A stretch of DNA of 64,000 nucleotides from Tethya wilhelma (lineage: Eukaryota; Porifera; Demospongiae; Tethyida; Tethyidae): the NCBI GenBank assembly GCA_964030475.1, contig CAXIPT010000002.1, positions 6,348,066 through 6,412,065 on the forward strand, written 5' to 3'. Shown in pieces: positions 11,735 to 22,221 of the stretch; the first letter of the stretch is position 1, and each line of letters starts with the position of its first letter. Made by a program: the position numbers and the translations under genes. A model generated the notes under the pieces. The model made no database searches, was not told the DNA's origin, and worked only from the letters and a program-made list of their open reading frames with translations.

Positions 11735-14700
11735 ATGAAACCTGAGGTATTACTGTTGCTTCTTGTTGTGGTGCTCTCTTGCAACCAACTTTCTTGTGGT
11801 CAAGGTATAATACAATGTGTGCTTCTGTGATACATACAATGTATGCATTTAGTTGTACATGTATATCTACGCCCTTAAAGATCTAGGACAGCCTAGATCG
11901 ATGCTGGTGTTTTCGGCCATATGCTCTATAACGTTGATCATGAATCGCAAGATCTAAATTAATCCTTATTGAGAGCGTATTATTATTGTTGATCTTTATA
12001 GAAAATGCATGAATTTGTATAGGTAGATAATCATACATATAGTACAGTTAAGGTATGTATACCTTAATTTTGTTACAGCGCTAGTCTCAATACAGGACCC
12101 TGTGTATTATATATATTCATTGTTCATTTCATTCGTTATATTATTTAAACAGAAGTCTGCATTGCTCAATCCATGGTAGAAGTACCGATCATTGTTCGAT
12201 TCCAAAATGTGTCAGGCCAGGATCTTTGCTCAGAATCTCGTCTTGCTAATCACGAGAACACCACAGCTTATATTGAAAAGATGATCAAGAATAGTTATGA
12301 GCCCTCAGTTCTAGAAAAAGACTGCAAGATTTTGAGTGTAGACTTTTTCTTTTGTAGCAGTCATGGTGAGTATATTACATGCACATGTGCATATGCATGT
12401 AAGAATAATAATTAATTATTCGTAAGGTGTGCAAGCTTGATCCATGCACGGCAATTGAGTTGCATATGATGTTCGCAAATACTTATTGGTCAAAATCACT
12501 TCTTGTATGTATTTTTATACGAACAGCTATAGGGAGACCAAATCAGCGTATATTTGTACACTATCGAGCCATGCTGACCTGCAGTGATGGATGTTACCAA
12601 CACAGAGACAATCAAAATCAAGAATCATTCTCAGTCTACAAAAACCAGCGAGATATCTTAAGGAGTGCAATGAGAAACAAGAAAGTAGTTACTAGTAAAG
12701 GCAACTATGGCTACATCTTTAGAGAAGCTACAGTTTCAATTTTTTACTTCAGAGGAAGGAAAGGACCTGTCAGAGATTTCTGCCAAAGAGACAGTTTGGA
12801 ATTACTTAGGAATGTTCAACTGTGCTGTAAGTTACTTCAACCATTATGCTCAAGAGCAGCTGCAAGCATGCCTGACATAATTAATTGATTGCACAGTCAT
12901 ATATATGTAAGCCGCTGTCTGTGCATAGAGTCTTCAGATACATAATAGTCTTAGACTAGTAAAGCACCTGTTGTTACCACACTAAATGTTCATCAAAGGC
13001 TGTGGCCATCTGGGTGTATTCTGTCACTATGGAAACATGTAGTAATAAATTGTATTAGAAGCAGCCGGTCACCATTAATTAACAATGTTTAAAAAGTCAT
13101 GTATATAGCTTCTGTCATCTAAAGTGTATAACTGATACTATTGTAGTCCACGGACCACAGACCGTGGCACTTTTAGTTGCTCTGCCAGGCCCTCAGAAAT
13201 GTCAGAAAGCTGACTGGATTAAAAGATTCGACATGCACTTGAAATAAGCCTGTAAAAATCTATACTACTCGCTATTATAAATTAATTCTATAAAAATCGT
13301 ATCTTATAATTGTATACATGCATGATCCCCAAGTTGTCTCAGTTACATGATTTTATACTAATTATGATACATACGGCTAATAGGCTGGCTTCATGCATCC
13401 ATACATGATAAGGTTAAAATTTAATATTATCTACCAAACCTGTAGCTTGCCCAGAGAGCTGTCCAAATATTTGTTCTCTACCTCCTGAAAGTGGGCTGTG
13501 CTTAGGTTTCTTCCCGAGGTACTTTTACAACTCATCATCCCAGCAGTGTGAACGATTCACCTATGGTGGGTGTGGGGGGAACCAAAACAACTTTGAATCA
13601 CTTGAAGAGTGTCAGACGGAATGTACAGGTACAGTAAAAAATATTATATATAATAGTTTGAACTGCATGTGTCTAATATCTGTTTAAACATATTATGGTA
13701 TTGCCATGGCTTGTATCATATAGCTAATGTGTTTAAATTTTATAGTGTGTCCTAACAATAAAGTGTTTCAAAGTTGTGGAACAGCTTGCCCAAAAACATG
13801 NTGATACTATTGTAGTCCACGGACCACAGACCGTGGCCCTTTTAGTTGCTCTGTAAGGCCCTCAGAAATGTCAGAAAGCTGACTGGATTAAAAGATTCAA
13901 CATGCACTTGAAATATTATAAGCCTGTAAAAATCTATACTACTCGCTATTATAAATTAATTCTATAAAAATCGTATCTTATAATTGTATACATGCATGAT
14001 CCCCAAGTTGTCTCAGTTACATGATTTTATACTAATTATGATACATACGGCTAATAGGCTGGCTTCATGCATCCATACATGATAAGGTTAAAATTTAATA
14101 TTATCTACCAAACCTGTAGCTTGCCCAGAGAGCTGTCCAAATATTTGTTCTCTACCTCCTGAAAGTGGGCTGTGCTTAGGTTTCTTCCCGAGGTACTTTT
14201 ACAACTCATCATCCCAGCAGTGTGAACGATTCACCTATGGTGGGTGTGGGGGGAACCAAAACAACTTTGAATCACTTGAAGAGTGTCAGACGGAATGTAC
14301 AGGTACAGTAAAAAATATTATATATAATAGTTTGAACTGCATGTGTCTAATATCTGTTTAAACATATTATGGTATTGCCATGGCTTGTATCATATAGCTA
14401 ATGTGTTTAAATTTTATAGTGTGTCCTAACAATAAAGTGTTTCAAAGTTGTGGAACAGCTTGCCCAAAAACATGCAAGAACAAGGATGACCAAACAGGCT
14501 GTACTCTACAGTGTGTTCAAGGTACTACATACAACTAAAATAGTTATTCGAAGACTTGTAAAAAGTGTTAATAACTAATTAAAAATTAATTTCTTTTTTC
14601 CAGGTTGTTTTTGTCCTGAAGGAACTGTTGAACTCAATGATACATGTGTAGCTCCAGAAGACTGTCCTGCAGATGGTGGTGTTGATGAGGAGTGTCCTGC

Positions 14701-16466
14701 TGGGAAGGTGTTTAGTGAATGTGGCACGGCCTGTCCTACCACTTGTGACAACAGAGATGATGTAATACCTTGTACTCTACAGTGTGTTCAAGGTACGTAA
14801 ATAGCAATATTATATATAGCAGAATCGGAGTGATAAGCATTGGGTAGTACATGCATTAGAATTTGCATTAGTGGACACTCCCAACAATGGCCAAAAGCAG
14901 ACATGTTAGTCAACATGCATGTTGATCTACCTTATAGCAGAATAAGCGCTGCTTGTTTCCTAAATGTTTTTCCTGTGCCTGGAGAGTGCATGCATACAGC
15001 TCGTCATCAACTGCCTTACTATATATGACATAGTATAATTATATATATAACAGACAGTAATCATGACATTCATGGTATGGGTCAACCATTCATGATCATC
15101 TTAATAGTACATGTCGATCCGGATCCCAAAGTGTTGGAAAGTCTATAAAACTCTTTTCGTCCTTTTAGGTTGTTTCTGTCCTGAAGGCAAGGTGTTGTAT
15201 GAAGACGACTGTGTTACTCCTGAGAAGTGCCCTGTTCCTCCCACTACTAGTGTAGAGCCTGAGTGCCCTGAAGGGAAGGAGTATAAGGAGTGTGGTACTG
15301 CTTGTCCTGTAACGTGTGAGAATATGAATAGTGGGCCAGTGGCATGCCCTGCTATATGTGTTAATGGTGAGTATTCTACACAATCTCATGTAACGAATGT
15401 GTACTATACATACACACACTCTCAATCTTGTACACTGGCACATTGTGATGCTACCAGGTTCAGGGAATCGAATTCAGCAGCAGCAAAATTATTATTATTA
15501 TATATTCAGCAATAGAAAGATCCAAAAACCACACCAGAGAAACTAGAGACCAAAGAAGCTAGACAAAAATCAACATAAATGCTCAGCTTCCTACACATGC
15601 ACAAACCAGTTCCCTAAACAAGATTTATAGTATAGCCTCAGAGTCAAGCAAAAATTTGCACAAAACACACAAACAAGTGCAGAGTCTAATTAACCAGTTC
15701 ACACAAATTAACCACAAAACAAACACAGGTCAACCACAGAACCAGGCAAGTTAAAACAAGCATCTACAACAGAAACAAGTAATAACAAGCAAACATACAA
15801 TAGATAGCTAGCTCAGCAAATCACCACACACATACAATGCATATGTACAGAGGAGGTACGAAAGCATCAATATTCCACCTGATTTTCAGTGAAATTCATG
15901 TGATTTAATTGCATTCCATTGAGCGCGTATGACTTTAGCGAGTAGATATTGCAAGCTTTTTGAACATCTTTGCAGAGATCTGAGTTTTTCCAGCTTATGT
16001 ATAGGCCAAAAAATCAGTTTGGCTGCCACTTAAGTGCTTCAGCAAGTCTGCATCCCTCTGACCAAAATTTTCATCGCCATCTACCACACAGAGAGTTGCT
16101 TGAATCGAGGGGCAGGGGGGCCCAGATTCTTTCTTGAACTTTTCTCGATCGTTTGGTACCAAATTTGCCCAGGGAAGTCGCGGGCAACCCTGAAAACTAG
16201 AGAGCCTAAGATAAAGTACTACTTGCATACTGGACGCTCAAAGCTGAGTCAGCAAAATAGATGGATCACATGACCCTTTCGTACCTCCTCTGGCATATGT
16301 ATACCATGACTAAAATTCTTCAATTTTACTGGCATAATTATACACAATGTCACCTTTAGGTTGTTTCTGTTCTGGAGATACAGTGGAACTCAATGAAACC
16401 TGTGTCCTTCCAGCAAATTGTCAAGCTTCTCTGTCTAATGGAGAACATGGTGGCTATGGTGGTTAA
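11735..16466 (+). CDS. Secreted Kunitz plus three-TIL-module protein (paralogue 2)
   Basis: Eight exons: 11735-11804, 12153-12365, 12533-12826, 14120-14302 (Kunitz), 14420-14521, 14604-14792, 15169-15366, 16360-16466 (TAA). They sum to 1356 nt, an open frame of 451 codons plus stop, and every intron is phase 1. Order: signal peptide with a long Leu/Val core; the same unassigned N-terminal region as paralogue 1 (motifs [33 protein letters not shown]); Kunitz with intact 8-15-7-12-3 cysteine spacing and Leu at P1; then three TIL modules against five in paralogue 1. The C-terminus is a short Gly-rich tail. An extracellular protease inhibitor is inferred from the domains. A second Kunitz exon at 13446-13628 belongs to a probable assembly duplication and is left out of the model. 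Confidence 0.82.
13133..13800 (+). repeat. Near-identical duplicate of 13802-14474, ending at a single n (probable assembly duplication)
   Basis: 668 nt match the next 673 nt with only a few substitutions and one 5 bp indel. The block carries an intron, a complete Kunitz exon (13446-13628), the next intron and the first 55 nt of a TIL exon (from 13746). It breaks inside that exon at n13801, where the second copy starts again. A join in mid-exon at an ambiguous base is the mark of two haplotype contigs placed in series. Confidence 0.8.
15500..15840 (+). other. Strand-skewed A/C-rich intron segment
   Basis: About 340 bp in which A and C dominate and G and T are scarce on the + strand, with many ACAAG, AACCA and CAACA words. 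It has no clean tandem period and no open frame of note. It lies in the last intron of paralogue 2, directly before the element at 15848. Confidence 0.5.
15848..16292. mobile_element. Non-autonomous DNA transposon with 9 bp target-site duplication
   Basis: The ends are 17 bp perfect inverted repeats, CAGAGGAGGTACGAAAG at 15848-15864 and its complement at 16276-16292. The direct flanks GCATATGTA (15839-15847 and 16293-16301) are identical 9 bp duplications. The 445 bp interior shows no coding family. A 9 bp duplication fits Mutator-like elements; the CAG start would also suit hAT, whose usual duplication is 8 bp. It sits in the last intron of paralogue 2. Confidence 0.85.
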
Positions 16467-17099
16467 TTAAGTCAAATTAAGTTTGACTCAATTTTCTCTT
16501 CTGAAAGTGATTAACAGTTAACAAATTAATTTTAACTTTGACTCAATTTCTAATAAATAAATGTAATGTAATAATAATAATAATAAATACTATAATTATT
16601 ATACAAGCAATCGTAGTAATTTCTATAGTGTAATGTAAATTATACAAGCAATCAAAATAGTAACCACTTTTGGTGTAAGTTGTACTTGTGATGTTTAGCT
16701 CACAGCCCCACCCCTTAATCGATACTCAAAGACTGCGCATGCGCATTTGTACATGCTAGACATCAAAATGCAGAGAAATATTTAGTACATCACGTGTATG
16801 CTCAAACATATCTTACTGAGGCTAGCGCTATCTAAGCTAGATCTCTATAGGCACAGGCTTTTCACGGCTTTCACGGCTACTCCACAGTCCAGACATTGAA
16901 AAGTAGCGTTCAGTAGCTTGAGGTCGCACTTCACTTTCCGGTTCCGGTGAACCCTGCCCCGTGACACACATGCACACAGACGGACGGACACACAATTCAA
17001 AACTTTGCCTCACTGATTATTGTAGACATTGTGTAGTGTTGAATAGAAAACCTGTAAGGCTCAGAGTCATTAATTCATGCATTCATGACTTCTGCCCAC
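16467..17099. other. Intergenic; holds one dispersed repeat copy
   Basis: Downstream of paralogue 2, AT-rich with an (AAT)n stretch near 16570. From 16905 to 17005 it carries the inverted copy of the repeat at 9305-9380. No gene seen. Confidence 0.5.
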
Positions 17100-17355
17100 G
17101 GATTTCTAGCTGTCAGTAATTCCTTGTAGCTATAGGCCCTATATTATTAATGATCACTTCCAAATTCCGTGAGTGTTATCTGATTCCTTGGAAGGCCATT
17201 AAGCATAACTCCAAGCAATTAATTCATGTAGCTGTCATTACCCCAGGCCAGATTGCTAGCTGTCAGTAATTCCTTGTAGCCTATTCTTATAGAGTCACTT
17301 CCTATAATTCAGTATTATCGGATTCCTTGGAAGGCCATTGAGTATATATCTCCAA
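17100..17355 (+). repeat. Two-copy direct repeat upstream of the lectin gene
   Basis: Two units of about 110-140 bp (starting near 17108 and 17257) share CTAGCTGTCAGTAATTCC, TTGTAGC, TCACTTCC and GATTCCTTGGAAGGCCATT. GATTCCTTGGAAGGCC contains the palindrome TTCCTTGGAA. The position just before a TATA-containing promoter makes a duplicated upstream control region possible. Confidence 0.65.
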
Positions 17356-17412
17356 GCACCAGCACAATGTGAATACCATTGACATAAGATGGTGAGTGAG
17401 ACAGCCATGGGG

Positions 17413-17418
17413 TATAAA
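17413..17418 (+). promoter_or_regulatory. TATA box of the lectin gene
   Basis: TATAAA in the context GGGGTATAAATTGAG lies 118 bp before the first ATG of the lectin gene, with room for a short 5'UTR. It is the clearest TATA box next to a gene start in the window. Confidence 0.55.
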
Positions 17419-17535
17419 TTGAGCGACTCAAGCAGAGATTGACTGTCAGTGGTCTCCAAACTTGAGGTAGACTATTTTATTATAAAAAATATATTAAGTC
17501 TATAGAACCAACTTGACTATACTGCAACTCCATCG

Positions 17536-18811
17536 ATGTATAAAATGTCTTTCAAGTCACTTGTATTCCTCCTCATCCTTCCCCTCCTCCTAGCTGGAGG
17601 TGCCAGCTCTCAAATGGTACTTGATGGAAACACCTTCTTCATTATCAACAAGATGTACGGAACAGCGAAGCTTCAGGTTAATAGTCGTCGTACAATGACC
17701 ACCTTAGATGAGGAGGTTTTTAATGCGGGTCAACTTTGGCATCTTGAGAAGCTCCCAAATGAGGATTATTACTATGTGTACAGTGCTAGATTCAATGATG
17801 AGCCAAAATGGCGTTTGTCAAAATGGGGAGTTGATAATGGTCAAGTAGGACTTGGTGGTCATACTCGTCAACATGAAGGACAGCTTTGGAGGTTCCACAA
17901 AGTAGGAGATTATTACGCCATATACAACAAGAAGTGGTCCAATCATAGGGTTGCCAAATTTAGCAGCAGGGACTCTGCCTGGGGAACATGTCCATATGGC
18001 CAAGGTTCATCGATACCTGACAATCAGCTGTGGGGACTTGTTCCTCGTTTTGAAGCTTTTGCTGAAGAAAGAATATATTGGAATATTGACAATCGTTGGT
18101 TAGTTCTGCATGCCAATACTGTATGAATTCACTGCAGCTGTGGTGTGATCCTCACACCACTATAGGTGCATGTGCCAGGCTATTTATGATAATCTCAGTA
18201 AATTTTCAGTAAAAAGCCTAGCAAAAAAAAAAAAAAAAGTGGGAAAACAACATGGTGTGAGGTTCACACCTCAGTTTTTGCAGTGTTAATGGGCAGTATA
18301 CTAGTGCTGTAAGTTAAAACAGTTACTGTCTTAAGCTTGTAATAATATTATTGTTTTAATTATACCTTGCTAGCTCCATTACGTGCATGCATGTGTGTAC
18401 TATTAATATTAATGTAGGAGTGATGATGATCATCAAATTCCAGCTACTGAGGCAGTGGAAAAGGACCTACGTATCACCCTGGGAATAGTGTTGAACTCTG
18501 CAGAATTGTCAACATCAACTTATTGGTTTAATCAATCTCTGATTGGAGCTGTGTCTTCGGGTGTTGTGGGAATTGATCGTACTTTTCAAAGGGAAAAGAC
18601 AAGTGATATTTTGGAGCACATTAAATATAATTTTGCTAGGGGGGTCTCACCAAGTAGTTGGAGCCGATTTACTGTAGCAACATACAAAGCTCACCCTGGA
18701 GAGCAGATCCGAGTGGTGCAGACAGTTATCAGATTTGAAAGCCTTTTGGAGTCTGATGAATGCCACCTTTTTATGTTTGAAACAATTCAAGACATGCAAC
18801 ATCATGGATAG
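17536..18811 (+). CDS. Secreted ricin-like β-trefoil lectin with unassigned C-terminal domain
   Basis: Two exons: 17536-18098 and 18418-18811. The donor is GTTAGT at 18099 and the acceptor TGTAG ends at 18417. Joined they give 957 nt, 318 residues plus stop; the Trp codon 188 is rebuilt across the intron. Without splicing the frame stops at 18126. ATG codons at 17536 and 17545 both precede a strong hydrophobic signal peptide (residues 5-25). Residues 30-175 carry three QLW motifs at 66-68, 116-118 and 164-166, spaced about 50 apart, as in a ricin-type trefoil (QxW). The remaining ~130 residues form a mixed domain that I cannot name, starting with an acidic SDDD linker and containing few cysteines. 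A secreted or surface carbohydrate-binding role is inferred; whether the second domain is an effector is unknown. TATA box and duplicated repeat lie upstream. Confidence 0.72.
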
Positions 18812-19401
18812 GTTACCATACATGTTGTAATGGATATTATAATTATTTGCTGATTAACTTTATTAATAATTATTGTTATGATAATTATATAATTAGTTTG
18901 TCAAGGATGTTGTTAATTTCATTTTTTATAATAGTCTTTAATAATAAACTGATTTAATATTATTATTCATAACTTGATTATCAGTATGAGTCAGGCTTGT
19001 AGAATTCATGCTAAGTCCATGGCTAGCGCTTCCCAGGGCCTCCGAGTCAGTGCCAACCTTTAAGTTAACTTGATATTATACATCATCTGGTGGCCTCTGC
19101 AAACATGCATTAGTAATAATAAATTATTATGATTTTGCGCGATGTTTAAAATGTCAGATTGCATGCAGTAAAAAGATGTAATTGTTCCATCCCAGGCCGC
19201 CCCTTTTGGAAAGTAAACACAGTAGCCGCGCTTAGCAATAAGCATAGCGGAGAGGGACTGGTTTACGAGGCTACAGTAGACCGCACACCACCAGAGGCAC
19301 ATATACCATAGATACTATAATATAGTATCTATGCATATACCATAGATTATTAGACTATGATACATGTAGCTGGCACACCATTCTAGCTCCGCCCACTTTG
19401 A
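18812..19401. other. Intergenic between lectin gene and VPS41
   Basis: AT-rich, then a CG-richer part near VPS41. A short inverted pair around 19305-19345 (ACCATAGATACTATAATATAG and TATCTATG...ACCATAGA) is visible. No gene seen. Confidence 0.45.
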
Positions 19402-19408
19402 TCACGTG
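19402..19408 (+). promoter_or_regulatory. TCACGTG E-box upstream of VPS41
   Basis: GATCACGTGTT is centred about 57 bp before the VPS41 start codon. TCACGTG is the core of the CLEAR element bound by MiT/TFE factors in vertebrate lysosomal genes. VPS41 belongs to the lysosomal fusion machinery, so the match is sensible, but one 7-mer is weak evidence. Confidence 0.35.
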
Positions 19409-19461
19409 TTATTTCCGCCCCGCCCATTTAGCAAAGTAGGCATCAAAGAGAACCAAGAATC

Positions 19462-20364
19462 ATGTCTGCTCCGTCGTCAGAAAACCTCTCAGACGGTGAG
19501 GAGTACACCGAGAGCAGTTCAGGGAACAGTGAAGAAGGCTCTAGTAGCGAGAGCGGTAGCTATGAGGATAGCACGGGGGAGGAGAGCGAGGAAGAAGCCA
19601 GCGACCATGAAGAAGAAGAACCCGTGCTCAAGTATCGCCGTTTCGCGAAGGAAGTGGTGAACTCTATTAGCGGTGCTTCAGAAGAAGAGAAGAATATTAT
19701 ATGTTGCATTTCAGTGCACCCAAAGGTTAGCTACATAGCTTGCATGCTGGCAAAAAGTGCGGGGTTGTCTCATGGGTGTGCATTAATTGGAATATTTATA
19801 CATACTGGTGAAACCTCATAGTATCTTCGTGTTTTACATCTGTTCTGAAATAGTTAACCATTTGTAGCAGGGTTTCTTTTTACTATTAAAGCTTGTTTGA
19901 ACTTGTTTATGTGTTTTTTGTTTTTTGTTTTCCTTTGAGGTACATGCATATATGTACAACTTTCCAGCCACCTTTATTTATTATAATATATATATATTTA
20001 TCTCCAATCTATCTAGTTCATTGCTCTTGGTACCTATGATGGTACTATCAAGCTATTGGACCACACAGGAACATTCTTGAAGGACAGAGTCTACACACTG
20101 GTACGTAAGTCTTGTAACCTTTCTGTCTGATGATGCACGCCCACTGCATTTGGGTATGCAGAGTAGGCTTGATAATGTTGTACTGTATAAAGATAAGGCG
20201 TTGCATTTCTTGTTCAAGGGTTTTCATAAAGTAATGTTGCTTGGTATTATTGTTTGCTGGGGGAACTCCAGCTATCATAACTTATTAGTAAAACCTTTGT
20301 TTAAAGTGTCCTTCTTTTAGAGATTTTGTGTACTGCAGAATCGTACAAATACTATAGTTTGATC

Positions 20365-20411
<47 letters not shown>

Positions 20412-22125
20412 GCACACTGCCCAGATCAATCAGATCTCACTGGATGAAGAGGGAGAGTTTCTAGCCAGCTGCTCTGACGATGGCAAGGTCTCCATAGTAG
20501 GTCTCTTCACCACCAAATACAACAACACCGTCCCTTTTGACAAACAAGTCAAAGTAAGAGAGCTAGTCTTCCTAGATACCGTAGTCTATCTGGTTTGAGA
20601 ATGCTGGTAGAAAAAATAAAATAACTTTTTTATTATCCAACCGATTTCAAAATTTCTAGTACCATTGGAAGGGGTTTTTTTTCTCCGTTCTATTGATTGC
20701 TTTTCAGCTTCGGAAGCCTTTAACTTACCAATCAAAAGTTGGCTATTTTGTCCCAGAAGAAAAGTATTTCATGAATAGCATTATTTCACTCTCAGCACCA
20801 TTCTCAAACCAGATTCTGCTCACTAAAAATGAACACCTGGTATTGCATGTACTGTATATTGTGGAAATTCCATAGTTGATAAATTTTTGTAGTCCCTGCT
20901 GAGTACAAAGTATGAAAGAAACATTGCCAAGTACTGTAGTTGGTAGAGTGTATGTAATGCAGCAATGCTGTTTATCGTACAAAAAAATTCAACATGAAAA
21001 TTTCATAATTTACGGTATTACATGAACCTTAGTTCTCCCTTAGTTCCATTATACAATGTCATATTATTGTTCTGCGATAGTTACTGACTCTCGCATTTTC
21101 ATAGGTCCATTTGGCTAAACCGTTAGCTTTGTTACGATAACTTTTGTGTGCTTGTTTGTGCTGTTCTCTCAGTCCTTTATTCTGTGGTCTAGCAGTGTAT
21201 GTTAACTGGGGATGTGTGTTGATACATGCATGTATGTTTGTTCTAACTATTGCAGTCTCTTGCCATTCATCCTCACTTCAGTAAAAGTACCAACAGAGTC
21301 TTTGTCATTGGACATGACCAGGTAATGTGAAGCTACAGATTAGATTGTGTCAAAAAGCAGCCTCGTACCCAGCAACGGCTAGTGCAAGGTCAAAGAAGAG
21401 CCTGGGTACGAGGCTATTAAAGATTGTGTGTGTTAAGTTTGGCTTACAATTTCCCATTCTGCAACTTCCCTGTTGCGCTCTTCTGGCGAACTAATGATTT
21501 AGGACTTTAAGATTCAGTGTTTCAAATACTCACATTACATGTACTATTGTATAGCGGGAAATTTTTGTATGGTGGAAATTTTCGTATTTTTCATATGCTG
21601 TTCGAATATGAAATTTGGAACCAACCAAAATTTCCCGCTGTATGGTATGTTTATGTATACTGTTTTATATTCGAGTTAGCGATACAATGATTTCCAGTAG
21701 TTATATAGGGTTGTGTGTGTATATGTCGAACTAATAATTTTGGTGTCACTCAAGTGTGTGTACTAAACAACATTGTTTGTTTGTTTGTTTGTTTGTTTTT
21801 TTATCCCAGCTTGTGATGATTGAAGAGAGAAGGTGGCCTCTGGGCAACAAGGTGACTCAGCTCCATGGAGGCTATGGTTACATCTCTACCATCAAGTGGA
21901 AGGAGAGTCTCATTGCTTGGGCCAATGAAAGGGTGAGAGAAAAAGAATACTCTTTTTTTGGTTGATATTGTCAAGTGATTGTAAGTAGCTAGTTCCCACA
22001 ATTTGTTTAAAGCTTGCATTTTGTGCATTATAGAATAACAATAGAGACAATTTCACTTGGAGCCAAACTACATGTAGATCACCAAAAAGCTCTGCTTATT
22101 TGTTAGATGACCCTTACCATATTTG

Positions 22126-22176
<51 letters not shown>

Positions 22177-22186
22177 NNNNNNNNNN

Positions 22187-22221
<35 letters not shown>

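Noticed and set aside
13446..13628. Second Kunitz exon as a real extra domain in paralogue 2
   Set aside because: It sits in a near-identical block cut mid-exon at n13801; an assembly duplicate is more likely.
15995..16228. Minus-strand open frame inside the 9 bp-TSD element
   Set aside because: It has no family motif, and the element is short and non-autonomous.
17536..18126. Lectin as a single-exon gene ending at 18126
   Set aside because: A donor at 18099 and acceptor at 18417 restore a Trp codon and join a long open frame; kept only as a possible retained-intron isoform.
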